Source of the DNA: Streptomyces sp. ISL-66
GTDB taxonomy: Bacteria > Actinomycetota > Actinomycetes > Streptomycetales > Streptomycetaceae
Reading direction: 5' to 3'
DNA length: 64,000 nt
Assembly: GCF_018614135.1 (NCBI RefSeq)
Contig: NZ_JAGGOW010000032.1
Location: forward strand, 62,001-126,000
This document shows positions 18,781 to 26,419 of the stretch, in pieces; the stretch's first letter is position 1; every line of letters begins with the position of its first letter. The translations under genes and the position numbers were made by a program. The notes beneath the pieces were generated by a model, which did no database searches, had not been told where the DNA came from, and saw only the letters and a program-made list of their open reading frames with translations.

Positions 18781-19938
18781 ATGAATGAGACAGCCACCCG
18801 CGTGTACGCCGAGATCGATCTTGACGCCGTACGGGAGAACGTGCGCGCACTGCGCGAGCTGGCGCCCCGGTCCGAGCTGATGGCCGTCGTCAAGGCGAAC
18901 GCCTACGGGCACGGAGCCGTGGCCTGCGCCGAGGCCGCCCGGGAGGCCGGCGCGACCTGGCTCGGGACCGCCACGCCGGACGAGGCGCTCGCGCTGCGCG
19001 CCGCCGGCGTCGGCGGCCGGATCCTGTGCTGGCTGTGGACCCCCGGCGGGCCCTGGCAGCAGGCCGTCGAGGCCGACGTGGACGTGTCCGTCAGCGCGAT
19101 GTGGGCCCTGGACGAGGTGCGGGAGGCGGCGCGCGCCGCCGGGCGGACCGCCCGCGTCCAGCTCAAGGCCGACACCGGGCTCGGCCGGGGCGGCTGCCAG
19201 CCCGCCGACTGGGCCGAGCTCGTCGGCGCGGCCGTGGCCGCCCAGGCCGAGGGGACCGTCCGCGTCACCGGGCTCTGGTCCCACTTCGCCTGCGCCGACG
19301 AACCCGGCCACCCCTCCATCGCGCCGCAGCTGGCCGCCTTCCGCGACATGCTCGCGCACGCCGAGAAGGAGGGCCTCGAGCCCGAGGTCCGGCACATCGC
19401 CAACTCACCCGCGACCCTCACGCTGCCGGAGAGCCACTTCGACCTCGTCCGCTGCGGACTCGCCGTCTACGGCGTGTCGCCCGCCCCCGAACTCGGCACC
19501 CCCGCCCAGCTCGGGCTGCGCCCCGCCATGGCCCTGAAGGCCTCCGTGGCCCTGGTCAAGGAGGTCCCCGCCGGGCACGGCGTCAGCTACGGGCACCACT
19601 ACGTGACCGAGCGGGAGACCCGGCTCGCGCTGATCCCGGCGGGCTACGCCGACGGGATCCCGCGGCACGCCTCCGGCCGCGGCCCGGTGCTCCTCGGCGG
19701 CAGGATCCGCCACGCCGTCGGCCGCGTCGCCATGGACCAGTTCGTCGTGGACATCGGCCCCGAGGACCCGGTCCGCCCCGGCGACGAGGTCGTCATCTTC
19801 GGCGACCCCGAGCGCGGCGAGCCCTCCGCCGAGGACTGGGCCCGAGCGGCACAGACCATCGCGTATGAGATCGTCACCCGTATCGGGACGCGGGTCCCCC
19901 GCGTATACCGCAACGGCCGTACCGCGACGGCTGAGTGA
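18781..19938 (+). CDS. alr: Alanine racemase
   Basis: 385 residues. PLP enzyme supplying D-alanine for peptidoglycan. The PLP lysine lies in MAVVKANAYGHGA near residue 40; the second catalytic tyrosine region is HGVSYGHHY. YADGIPRHASGR and VGRVAMDQFVVD are family motifs. The ATG at 18781 was chosen over a much longer open frame (from 18130) because EIDLDAVRENVRAL is the standard N-terminus; a run of G precedes it. Confidence 0.96.
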   Translation: MNETATRVYAEIDLDAVRENVRALRELAPRSELMAVVKANAYGHGAVACAEAAREAGATWLGTATPDEALALRAAGVGGRILCWLWTPGGPWQQAVEADVDVSVSAMWALDEVREAARAAGRTARVQLKADTGLGRGGCQPADWAELVGAAVAAQAEGTVRVTGLWSHFACADEPGHPSIAPQLAAFRDMLAHAEKEGLEPEVRHIANSPATLTLPESHFDLVRCGLAVYGVSPAPELGTPAQLGLRPAMALKASVALVKEVPAGHGVSYGHHYVTERETRLALIPAGYADGIPRHASGRGPVLLGGRIRHAVGRVAMDQFVVDIGPEDPVRPGDEVVIFGDPERGEPSAEDWARAAQTIAYEIVTRIGTRVPRVYRNGRTATAE

Positions 19939-19948
19939 GGGCGGCGGC

Positions 19949-21175
19949 GTGAGCGAGAACTGGCGCAAGGCCGGCTGGGCCGGAGCGGCCATCGGCGTGA
20001 TGGCCGCGGGCGCCGCGGCCGGCGTCGCGGTCGAACGGATCACCGTCGGGCGCGGCATGCGCGTGCGGGCCCGCCTCGCCCTCGACGCGACCGGGGACTA
20101 CGGCTCCCTGCGCGGCACTTCGGGCACCGCGCGGGCCGAGGACGGCACCTCGCTCCACTACGAGGTCGACGAGCTGCCCGAGGAGGGCAAGCGGCGCCGG
20201 CTGCGCCGCAAGGCCCCCGCCCCGCCGACCGTGGTGTTCTGCCACGGCTACTGCCTCGCGCAGGACTCCTGGCACTTCCAGCGCGCCGCCCTGCGGGGCC
20301 TGGTCCGGGCCGTGTACTGGGACCAGCGCAGCCACGGCCGCAGCGGGCGCGGCCTCGCCCAGGCGCAGGGCGAGCCGGTGACCTTCGAGCAGCTCGGCCG
20401 CGACCTGCGGGCCGTCATCGACGCGGCCGCGCCCGAGGGCCCGCTGATCCTGGTCGGTCACTCGATGGGCGGCATGACCGTCATGGGACTGGCGGACCAG
20501 TTCCCCGAGCTCGTCCGGGACCGGGTCGCCGGGGTGGTCCTGGTCGGCACCTCCAGCGGCCGCCTGCACGAGGTGACGTACGGGCTGCCCTCCGTCGGCT
20601 TCGGGGCGGTGCGCCGGCTGCTGCCCGGAGTGCTCAGGGCGCTCGGCTCCCAGGTGGAGCTGGTGGAGAAGGGTCGCCGGGCCACCGCGGACCTGTTCGC
20701 GAGCATGGTCAAGATGTACTCCTTCGCCTCGCCCGACGTGGACCCGGGCGTCGCCCGCTTCGCCGAGCGGCTCATCGAGGGCACGCCCATCGACGTGGTC
20801 GCCGAGTTCTACCCGGCCTTCCAGACGCACGACAAGACGGCCGTGCTCCAGCGATTCGCGGACATCCCCGTCACCGTCATCGCCGGGGACCGCGACATGG
20901 TCACCCCGCCCGGTCACAGCCAGGCCATCAAGGACGCGCTGCCCTCCGCCGAGCTCGTCGTCCTGGAGTCCGCGGGGCACCTGATGATGCTGGAGCACCC
21001 GGACACCGTGACCCGGCTGCTGACCGAGCTGCTGGCGCGCACGGGCGTGGTGTCCGTACCGGCTAACGTTGGCGAGCATGGAAGAAGTAGCGCGGGAAGC
21101 ATCGCGCAGCCAGGCACAGGCACAGGCAGAGGCACAGGCGCAGGCACCGGGTCGGGCACAGGCACCGGCTCCTGA
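19949..21175 (+). CDS. Alpha/beta hydrolase
   Basis: 408 residues. An N-terminal hydrophobic stretch (AGWAGAAIGVMAAGAAAGVAV) looks like a membrane anchor. The fold core has TVVFCHGYCLAQDSWHFQ, the nucleophile elbow GHSMGG, a catalytic Asp in IAGDRDMVTPP and His in ESAGHLMMLEHP. The substrate is unknown. It starts with GTG 10 nt after alr. The last ~35 residues are low-complexity Gly/Thr/Ser encoded by a hexanucleotide repeat, and 98 nt of them overlap the start of tsaE in another frame. Confidence 0.85.
   Translation: MSENWRKAGWAGAAIGVMAAGAAAGVAVERITVGRGMRVRARLALDATGDYGSLRGTSGTARAEDGTSLHYEVDELPEEGKRRRLRRKAPAPPTVVFCHGYCLAQDSWHFQRAALRGLVRAVYWDQRSHGRSGRGLAQAQGEPVTFEQLGRDLRAVIDAAAPEGPLILVGHSMGGMTVMGLADQFPELVRDRVAGVVLVGTSSGRLHEVTYGLPSVGFGAVRRLLPGVLRALGSQVELVEKGRRATADLFASMVKMYSFASPDVDPGVARFAERLIEGTPIDVVAEFYPAFQTHDKTAVLQRFADIPVTVIAGDRDMVTPPGHSQAIKDALPSAELVVLESAGHLMMLEHPDTVTRLLTELLARTGVVSVPANVGEHGRSSAGSIAQPGTGTGRGTGAGTGSGTGTGS
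21064..21069 (+). promoter_or_regulatory. Leaderless -10 box (TAACGT) of tsaE
   Basis: TAACGT ends 8 nt before the tsaE ATG and lies inside the 3' end of the hydrolase gene. Confidence 0.5.
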
Positions 21176-21698
21176 CGCGGGAACCGAAGCGCACGTCACC
21201 ATCGGCTCGCCCGATGCCATGCAGGACCTCGGCCGCAGGATCGCCGGACTGCTGCGCCCCGGCGACCTCGTCCTGCTGACCGGGGAGCTCGGCGCCGGCA
21301 AGACCACCCTGACCCGCGGTCTCGGCGAGGGGCTCGGCGTCCGCGGGGCCGTGACCTCGCCGACCTTTGTGATCGCCCGGGTCCACCCGTCGCTGACCGG
21401 CGGTCCGGCGCTGGTGCACGTGGACGCGTACCGCCTGGGCGGCGGGCTGGACGAGATGGAGGACCTGGACCTCGACGTCTCGCTGCCCGAGTCCGTGGTC
21501 GTCGTGGAGTGGGGCGACGGCAAGGTCGAGGAGCTGTCCGACGACCGGCTGCACGTGGTGATCCGGCGGGCGGTCGGGCACGAGGAAGTCCTGGACGACG
21601 TACGGGAGGTCGTGCTCCGCGGGGTCGGCGCGCGCTGGTCCGGCGGGGCCGGCGGCGGGGCCGGCCTGCGGGCCCTCGCGGGAGTCCGCTCGGAGTAA
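21078..21698 (+). CDS. tsaE: tRNA threonylcarbamoyladenosine biosynthesis ATPase TsaE
   Basis: 206 residues. It works with TsaB and TsaD to make t6A37 in tRNA. The Walker A motif is GELGAGKTTLTRG (about residue 72), followed by TSPTFVIARVH and DAYRLGG; VVVVEWGDG is the Walker B-like segment. A ~30-residue Ala/Gln-rich N-terminal extension comes from a cag/gca repeat and is not part of the usual 150-residue enzyme. The ATG at 21078 is preferred over TTG 21069 because of TAACGT upstream. Confidence 0.92.
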   Translation: MEEVAREASRSQAQAQAEAQAQAPGRAQAPAPDAGTEAHVTIGSPDAMQDLGRRIAGLLRPGDLVLLTGELGAGKTTLTRGLGEGLGVRGAVTSPTFVIARVHPSLTGGPALVHVDAYRLGGGLDEMEDLDLDVSLPESVVVVEWGDGKVEELSDDRLHVVIRRAVGHEEVLDDVREVVLRGVGARWSGGAGGGAGLRALAGVRSE

Positions 21699-21701
21699 AC
21701 G

Positions 21702-21720
21702 TGCCGACAACTCGTCGGCA
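21702..21720. terminator. Short inverted repeat after tsaE
   Basis: TGCCGAC-aactc-GTCGGCA, a 7-bp stem beginning 4 nt after the tsaE stop. It could be a weak terminator or an operator. Confidence 0.4.
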
Positions 21721-21770
21721 AGATATTGCGCGCGCGGCAGGGCGCGTGGTCACATGGTACCGAGGGCTGG

Positions 21771-21784
21771 TTAGGCGTGCCTAA
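21771..21784. promoter_or_regulatory. Iron-box-like palindrome TTAGGC-gt-GCCTAA
   Basis: A near-perfect palindrome of the TTAGG...CCTAA type recognised by DtxR/IdeR/DmdR iron regulators, but shorter than the usual 19 bp. It lies 31 nt before a small gene. Confidence 0.3.
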
Positions 21785-21814
21785 GTACGGGCCGGCCCCG
21801 GCCAGGAGGCAGCC

Positions 21815-22075
21815 ATGTCGGCAGCAGGAGCAGTGGCACCGGGAGCGCGCACCCCCCGCCCGTCCGCCGTGTCCATGGGGGCGCTGCTCGCCGCGGGAGC
21901 GGCGGCCAGCGCGGTGTCCACGCCCCCCTCGCGCGAACGCGCGCGGCGACCGGACCCCGGGGCGGATGCCGTGGAAGGGGAAGGGGCTCCGGACGAGGCG
22001 GCCGCCGAAGCCGCCGAAGCCGGCGAAGAAGGCCGGGACGGCGAAGGGGCCGCTCCGGAGTCCGAAGCGGCCTGA
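21815..22075 (+). CDS. Small hypothetical protein
   Basis: 86 residues. I recognise no family. CAGGAGGC sits 6 nt before the ATG, one of the best Shine-Dalgarno sequences in the window, which is the main reason to believe it. The N-terminal half has a short hydrophobic stretch (SMGALLAAGAAASAVSTPP); the second half is acidic and Ala/Glu/Asp-rich. It lies between tsaE and a convergent gene. Confidence 0.55.
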   Translation: MSAAGAVAPGARTPRPSAVSMGALLAAGAAASAVSTPPSRERARRPDPGADAVEGEGAPDEAAAEAAEAGEEGRDGEGAAPESEAA

Positions 22076-22275
22076 GGAAGTGGCCCGAGGGGAAGCGTCC
22101 CGAGCGGAAGCCGCCCCGCGTGGAAAGCCCCGGCGGGGGCCGTCCCCGGCGAGGGCCGTCTCCGGTCCTCGCGTGTCCCTCGTACGAGTGAAATCAGCGT
22201 GTCGGATCCCGGACCGGATCGTGCATCGGATCCGGTCAGGATCCAGGTCCGGGTCCGGGTCCGGGTCCGGGAACG
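22076..22275. repeat. GC-rich intergenic segment with ggtccg repeats
   Basis: 200 nt between convergent genes. 22246-22274 consists of four copies of the hexamer GGTCCG or close variants, preceded by several GGATCC/GGATCCGG palindromic stretches. It may act in termination. I see no gene. Confidence 0.5.
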
Positions 22276-22836
22276 TCAGGGAACGACGACGACCTTCGAG
22301 CTGATGGTGGCGAAGGCCCACATCGCGTCGCCGTCCGCGCGCGTCATGCGGATGCCGCCGGTCTTCTTGGTCGTGTCGGGCGCCGGCACCGTGTTGTCCA
22401 CGCGGGCGCTGAAGCCGATCGCGATCCCCTCCGCGGTGGCGAAGCGGACCACGTGCTCGATCGGCACCCCGTCCGAGCCGGTCACCGTGCCCGAGCGGGA
22501 GCCGACCGTGTAGCTGCCGGGCGCCGGGTGCACCGTGCTCGGCATCACCGCGAAGGACTTCGGCTCCTGGTCGGCCGCGCCCACCAGCCACACGCGCTTC
22601 GCGCCGACCGAGTACACGACGCGCACCCCGGTGCCGGAACCGGCCGGTACGGCCACGGGCTTGCCCGGGTCGGCCTTGGCGGTGCCGGGGTCGGCCGGGG
22701 CGGGGGCGGGTGCCTGCGCGGCCGCCTTCGGCGGGTGCGCGGGGGCGCTGGCGGAGGCCTGGTAGCCGAGGAAGCCGATGACCGCGAGGGCCGCGGCGGT
22801 GAGCCCGGCCACGATTCCCGAGCTGCTGCGTGCCAC
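22276..22836 (-). CDS. Hypothetical protein with N-terminal membrane anchor
   Basis: 186 residues. The N-terminus (GTG at 22836) has a single hydrophobic segment (GIVAGLTAAALAVIGFLG) followed by an Ala/Pro linker, so the rest should be extracytoplasmic. The outer domain of ~115 residues (GTGVRVVYSVGAKRVWLVG...) contains KTGGIRMTRADGDAMW. This resembles the catalytic-turn region of L,D-transpeptidase-like folds but lacks a cysteine, so I do not assign that activity. A GGAG lies before the GTG. Confidence 0.65.
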   Translation of the reverse strand: MARSSSGIVAGLTAAALAVIGFLGYQASASAPAHPPKAAAQAPAPAPADPGTAKADPGKPVAVPAGSGTGVRVVYSVGAKRVWLVGAADQEPKSFAVMPSTVHPAPGSYTVGSRSGTVTGSDGVPIEHVVRFATAEGIAIGFSARVDNTVPAPDTTKKTGGIRMTRADGDAMWAFATISSKVVVVP

Positions 22837-22990
22837 CTTGCTCCACCTCTCCGCATGGTCTTCGAGGGCCCTGGCGCCGTGTTGCCGCCGTGTCGCCGAC
22901 GTGGGGGTGCCGTGATCGGTGACACCTGGGTCGAAGGTAGCAGCCGGGGTGCCCGCAGACCGGCCGCAAGGGCCCGGGGCCCCGGAGTCG

Positions 22991-22996
22991 TAGGCT
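22991..22996 (+). promoter_or_regulatory. Leaderless -10 box (TAGGCT) of tsaB
   Basis: TAGGCT ends 6 nt before the GTG start of tsaB; no Shine-Dalgarno is present. Confidence 0.55.
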
Positions 22997-23002
22997 GTTC
23001 GC

Positions 23003-23680
23003 GTGCTCTTGCTCGCTGTAGATACCGCCACGCCCGCCGTCACCGTCGCCCTGCACGACGGCGAGTCCGTCCTCGCCGAGTCGAACCAGGTCGACGCCCG
23101 CCGACACGGGGAGCTCCTGCTGCCCTCCGTGGACAAGGTCCTCGCAGAGGCGGGGGTCAAGCTCGAAGCCGTCACCGGCCTCGTCGTCGGAGTGGGCCCC
23201 GGCCCCTACACCGGGCTGCGGGTCGGCCTCGTCACCGCCTCGACCTTCGCCTCCGTCCTCGGCGTGCCCGTGTACGGACTGTGCACCCTGGACGGCCTGG
23301 CCTACGCGGCCGGCGCCGCCGGGATCGAGGGCCCCTTCACCGTCGCCACCGACGCGCGGCGCAAGGAGGTCTACTGGGCCCGGTACGAGGACCCGCGCAC
23401 CCGGGTCGGCGAGCCCGCCGTGGACCGGCCGGCCGACATCGCCGATCGCGTCGCCGGCCTGCCCGCCGTCGGGCAGGGCGCCCGGCTCTACCCGGAGGTC
23501 TTCACCGACGCGCGGGACCCCGAGCACCAGAGCGCCGGTGCGCTGGCCGCCCTGGCGGCGGAGCGGCTCGCGGCCGGGGCCGCCTTCGAGAACGCCCCGG
23601 GCGTGCCTCCGGCCCCGCTCTACCTGCGCCGGCCCGACGCGCAGGTGCCCAAGAACTACAAGGTGGTCACCCCGCAGTGA
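23003..23680 (+). CDS. tsaB: tRNA threonylcarbamoyladenosine biosynthesis protein TsaB
   Basis: 225 residues, ASKHA-fold partner of TsaD. N-terminus (GTG) VLLLAVDTATPAVTVALHDG; GVGPGPYTGLRVGL and TDARRKEVYWARYE are family features. It serves as the non-catalytic scaffold for TsaD and TsaE. Its stop overlaps the rimI start by 4 nt (GTGA), so the tsaB-rimI-tsaD genes are translationally coupled. Confidence 0.93.
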   Translation: MLLLAVDTATPAVTVALHDGESVLAESNQVDARRHGELLLPSVDKVLAEAGVKLEAVTGLVVGVGPGPYTGLRVGLVTASTFASVLGVPVYGLCTLDGLAYAAGAAGIEGPFTVATDARRKEVYWARYEDPRTRVGEPAVDRPADIADRVAGLPAVGQGARLYPEVFTDARDPEHQSAGALAALAAERLAAGAAFENAPGVPPAPLYLRRPDAQVPKNYKVVTPQ

Positions 23681-24192
23681 CGGCGGTCCTGCGCGAGATG
23701 CGCTGGTGGGACATCGAGCCCGTGCTGGAACTGGAGCACGAGCTGTTCCCCGAGGACGCCTGGTCCGCGGGGATGTTCTGGTCGGAGCTGGCCCACGCGC
23801 GCGGCCCCGGCGCCACCCGCCACTACGTCGTCGCCGAGACCCCGCAGGGCCGCCTGGTCGGCTACGCCGGGCTGGCCGCCGCCGGCGACCTGGGCGACGT
23901 ACAGACCATCGCCGCCGCCCCCGACCAGTGGGGCACCGGACTCGGTGCCCGGCTGCTGACCGACCTGCTGCGCGCCGCCACCGACTTCGAATGCGCCGAG
24001 GTGCTGCTGGAGGTCCGGGTCGACAACACCCGGGCCCAGAAGCTGTACGCACGCTTCGGCTTCGAGCCGATCGGCTTCCGCCGCGGCTACTACCAGCCCG
24101 GCAACGTCGACGCGCTCGTGATGCGCCTTTCCGACCCCGCACACTCCGTACCCGTAGACGGACCCGTACAAGGTGAGACGACCCATGGCTGA
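23677..24192 (+). CDS. rimI: Ribosomal-protein-alanine N-acetyltransferase RimI (GNAT)
   Basis: 171 residues with one GNAT domain. The acetyl-CoA loop is [11 protein letters not shown] (about residue 88), after [27 protein letters not shown] and [15 protein letters not shown] are typical of RimI. RimI acetylates the N-terminal alanine of S18 in E. coli; other targets are likely in actinobacteria. The GTG at 23677 overlaps the tsaB stop; the 3' end overlaps tsaD by 8 nt. Confidence 0.9.
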   Translation: MTAVLREMRWWDIEPVLELEHELFPEDAWSAGMFWSELAHARGPGATRHYVVAETPQGRLVGYAGLAAAGDLGDVQTIAAAPDQWGTGLGARLLTDLLRAATDFECAEVLLEVRVDNTRAQKLYARFGFEPIGFRRGYYQPGNVDALVMRLSDPAHSVPVDGPVQGETTHG

Positions 24193-25348
24193 CGAACCGC
24201 TCGTCCTCGGCATCGAGACCTCCTGCGACGAGACCGGCGTCGGCGTCGTCCGGGGCACCACCCTCCTGGCCGACGCCATCGCCTCCAGCGTCGACGAACA
24301 CGCCCGCTTCGGCGGCGTCGTGCCCGAGGTGGCCTCCCGGGCGCACCTGGAGGCGATGGTCCCCACCATCGAGCGCGCGCTGAAGGAGGCCGGGGTCAGC
24401 GCCCGCGACCTCGACGGCATCGCCGTCACCGCGGGTCCCGGACTCGCGGGGGCGCTGCTGGTGGGCGTCTCCGCCGCGAAGGCGTACGCGTACGCGCTGG
24501 GCAAGCCGCTGTACGGGGTGAACCACCTGGCCTCGCACATCTGCGTCGACCAGCTGGAGCACGGGCCGCTGCCCGAGCCGACGATGGCGCTGCTGGTCTC
24601 CGGCGGGCACTCCTCGCTGCTGCTGGCTCCCGACATCACCTCCGACGTGCGGCCGCTCGGGGCGACCATCGACGACGCGGCGGGCGAGGCCTTCGACAAG
24701 ATCGCGCGCGTGCTGCAACTGGGCTTCCCCGGCGGTCCGGTCATCGACCGGCTCGCGCGCGAGGGGGACCCGAAGGCGATCAACTTCCCGCGCGGGCTGA
24801 CCGGGCCGCGCGACGCCGCGTACGACTTCTCCTTCTCCGGGCTCAAAACGGCCGTCGCCCGCTGGATCGAGGCGAAGCGGAAGGCGGGCGAGGAGGTGCC
24901 GGTGCGCGATGTGGCGGCGTCCTTCCAGGAAGCCGTGGTGGACGTGCTGACGCGCAAGGCCGTCCGCGCGTGCAAGGACGAGGGCGTCGACCACCTGATG
25001 ATCGGCGGCGGTGTCGCGGCCAACTCCCGGCTGCGCGCGCTCGCGCAGGAGCGCTGCGACGCCGCGGGGATCGTCCTGCGGGTGCCGCGGCCGGGGCTGT
25101 GCACGGACAACGGCGCGATGGTGGCGGCGCTGGGCGCGGAGATGGTCAAGCGGAACAGGGCGGCCTCGGACTGGGACCTGCCCGCGGACTCCTCGCTGCC
25201 GGTGACGCAGCCGCACGTTCCGGGCCGGTCCGGGGGCGACGGGCACACGCACGACGACGGCCACGGCCACGGGCATGACCACGGGCACGGGCACGGCCAC
25301 GACCATGACCACGTGCACGAGCTGAGCAAGGACAACCTGTACTCGTGA
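24185..25348 (+). CDS. tsaD: tRNA threonylcarbamoyladenosine transferase TsaD with His-rich tail
   Basis: 387 residues. Catalytic subunit of t6A synthesis. The N-terminus is [17 protein letters not shown]. The metal ligands are in [15 protein letters not shown] and [11 protein letters not shown] are ASKHA motifs. The catalytic body ends near residue 345. A ~35-residue tail follows with twelve histidines alternating with Gly and Asp, ending ELSKDNLYS. Such a tail is a metal-binding candidate and is not needed by the family. The ATG at 24185 follows AAGGTGAG. Confidence 0.95.
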   Translation: MADEPLVLGIETSCDETGVGVVRGTTLLADAIASSVDEHARFGGVVPEVASRAHLEAMVPTIERALKEAGVSARDLDGIAVTAGPGLAGALLVGVSAAKAYAYALGKPLYGVNHLASHICVDQLEHGPLPEPTMALLVSGGHSSLLLAPDITSDVRPLGATIDDAAGEAFDKIARVLQLGFPGGPVIDRLAREGDPKAINFPRGLTGPRDAAYDFSFSGLKTAVARWIEAKRKAGEEVPVRDVAASFQEAVVDVLTRKAVRACKDEGVDHLMIGGGVAANSRLRALAQERCDAAGIVLRVPRPGLCTDNGAMVAALGAEMVKRNRAASDWDLPADSSLPVTQPHVPGRSGGDGHTHDDGHGHGHDHGHGHGHDHDHVHELSKDNLYS

Positions 25349-25626
25349 GCACCGTCGCGCTGATGTGGGAGGCCCGGTCCGTCCCCGGGCGGGACAACGA
25401 GCTGCTGGAGTGGGCCCGTTCCCAGGTGCTCGCCCAAGATCCGGTGCGCCGCGAGGTGTTCCGGGCCCCGCACGACCGGGTGCTCGTGATCACCTGGTGG
25501 GAGACCTCCGAGGGGATCGCGGCCGAGTTGCCCGAACTCCCCGAGCCCGCTGCCGACTTGATCACACGGGCGGTCCACCGCTGGCGGTTCGAATCGGTGG
25601 AGACGGTCGAGGCCGGCGGAAGCTGA
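25345..25626 (+). CDS. Conserved hypothetical protein coupled to tsaD
   Basis: 93 residues. The GTG overlaps the tsaD stop by 4 nt, indicating translational coupling. The sequence ([32 protein letters not shown]) suggests a small dimeric alpha/beta-barrel of the antibiotic-biosynthesis-monooxygenase type, but the match is by general pattern only. I do not assign a function. Confidence 0.7.
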   Translation: MSTVALMWEARSVPGRDNELLEWARSQVLAQDPVRREVFRAPHDRVLVITWWETSEGIAAELPELPEPAADLITRAVHRWRFESVETVEAGGS

Positions 25627-25679
25627 GCCTTCGCGCCGGGGGACGGGCGGGATCCGCGGGGTCCGCGCGGCGGGGCGGA

Positions 25680-25685
25680 TATGGT
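25680..25685 (+). promoter_or_regulatory. Leaderless -10 box (TATGGT)
   Basis: TATGGT ends 7 nt before the third of three closely spaced in-frame ATGs and selects 25693 as the start. Confidence 0.5.
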
Positions 25686-25692
25686 CATGCGC

Positions 25693-26364
25693 ATGCCCCG
25701 CCGTGAACTGCCCCCGCCGCCCCCTCCCGCGCACCTGCGCGCCTGGCTCGACGAGAGCACCGTACGGGCCGACCGCGCCCGGTTCCTGAGCGAGCTCGGG
25801 CGCCGCAGCCTGGGCATCGGGCGGCTGCTGCTGCTCTGGGCCGTGGCGGCGGTCTTCGCCCTCGGCTGGTCCTTCGTCGGCATGGCCCTGATGGCCTTCG
25901 AGGCGCACGACCCGTTCTCGTACCTCTTCGGCCTCATCTTCGCGGCGCTCGGCGTAGGCGTGCTGATCCCGGCCGGATTCTGGCTCGCCTGGGGCGCCAA
26001 GCGGGACCGGCAGGTACGCCGACTGCTGTGCGCGTGGGCGGAGCTGGGGCGGGACCCGGCCGCCGACTCCGCGGTGCGCGCTCCGGGGCTCAGCCTGACC
26101 TGGCTGCTCGCCTCGTTCGTCCTGTGCGGACTGGGGCTCTGGGTGACACTCGGATCGGCGGCGTCGGCCGTGCCCGGGGACGACACCTACGGCGAGGTCG
26201 CGTACACGATGGGCCTCGGCATGATCCTCTGGATCACCGGCCTGCTGGGCGCCGGCAAGGCGGGCGCGCACTACCGCTGGGCGCTACGCGCCTTCGGTGG
26301 CGGGTCGCGGTCCGCCGGGCCCGCGTCCGCCGAGACCGCGTCCTCCGGGCCCGTGTCGTCCTGA
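25693..26364 (+). CDS. Hypothetical four-helix membrane protein
   Basis: 223 residues. A Pro-rich cytoplasmic start (MPRRELPPPPPPAHLRAWL) is followed by four hydrophobic segments, at about residues 40-65, 75-100, 135-155 and 170-190. No known motif is visible. Three in-frame ATGs occur (25681, 25687, 25693); the TATGGT box favours the last. It is convergent with the downstream methyltransferase. Confidence 0.7.
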   Translation: MPRRELPPPPPPAHLRAWLDESTVRADRARFLSELGRRSLGIGRLLLLWAVAAVFALGWSFVGMALMAFEAHDPFSYLFGLIFAALGVGVLIPAGFWLAWGAKRDRQVRRLLCAWAELGRDPAADSAVRAPGLSLTWLLASFVLCGLGLWVTLGSAASAVPGDDTYGEVAYTMGLGMILWITGLLGAGKAGAHYRWALRAFGGGSRSAGPASAETASSGPVSS

Positions 26365-26419
26365 GCCCGCCAATTCCACCGGCCCGCCCGGGACGGCCCC
26401 CGGCGTCTTCCCCGGAGCG

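Noticed and set aside
22276-22836. L,D-transpeptidase identity for the anchored hypothetical protein
   Set aside because: The GGIRM-type turn is suggestive, but the catalytic cysteine and histidine pattern is absent.
19874-25318. A 1814-codon open frame on the minus strand, and similar very long antisense frames (57683-61714, 4866-7436, 23656-26271)
   Set aside because: They run opposite to well-identified genes (alr, tsaB, tsaD, ABC-F and others) and have Arg/Pro/Gly-rich compositions without domains. Such frames are expected from high-GC codon usage.
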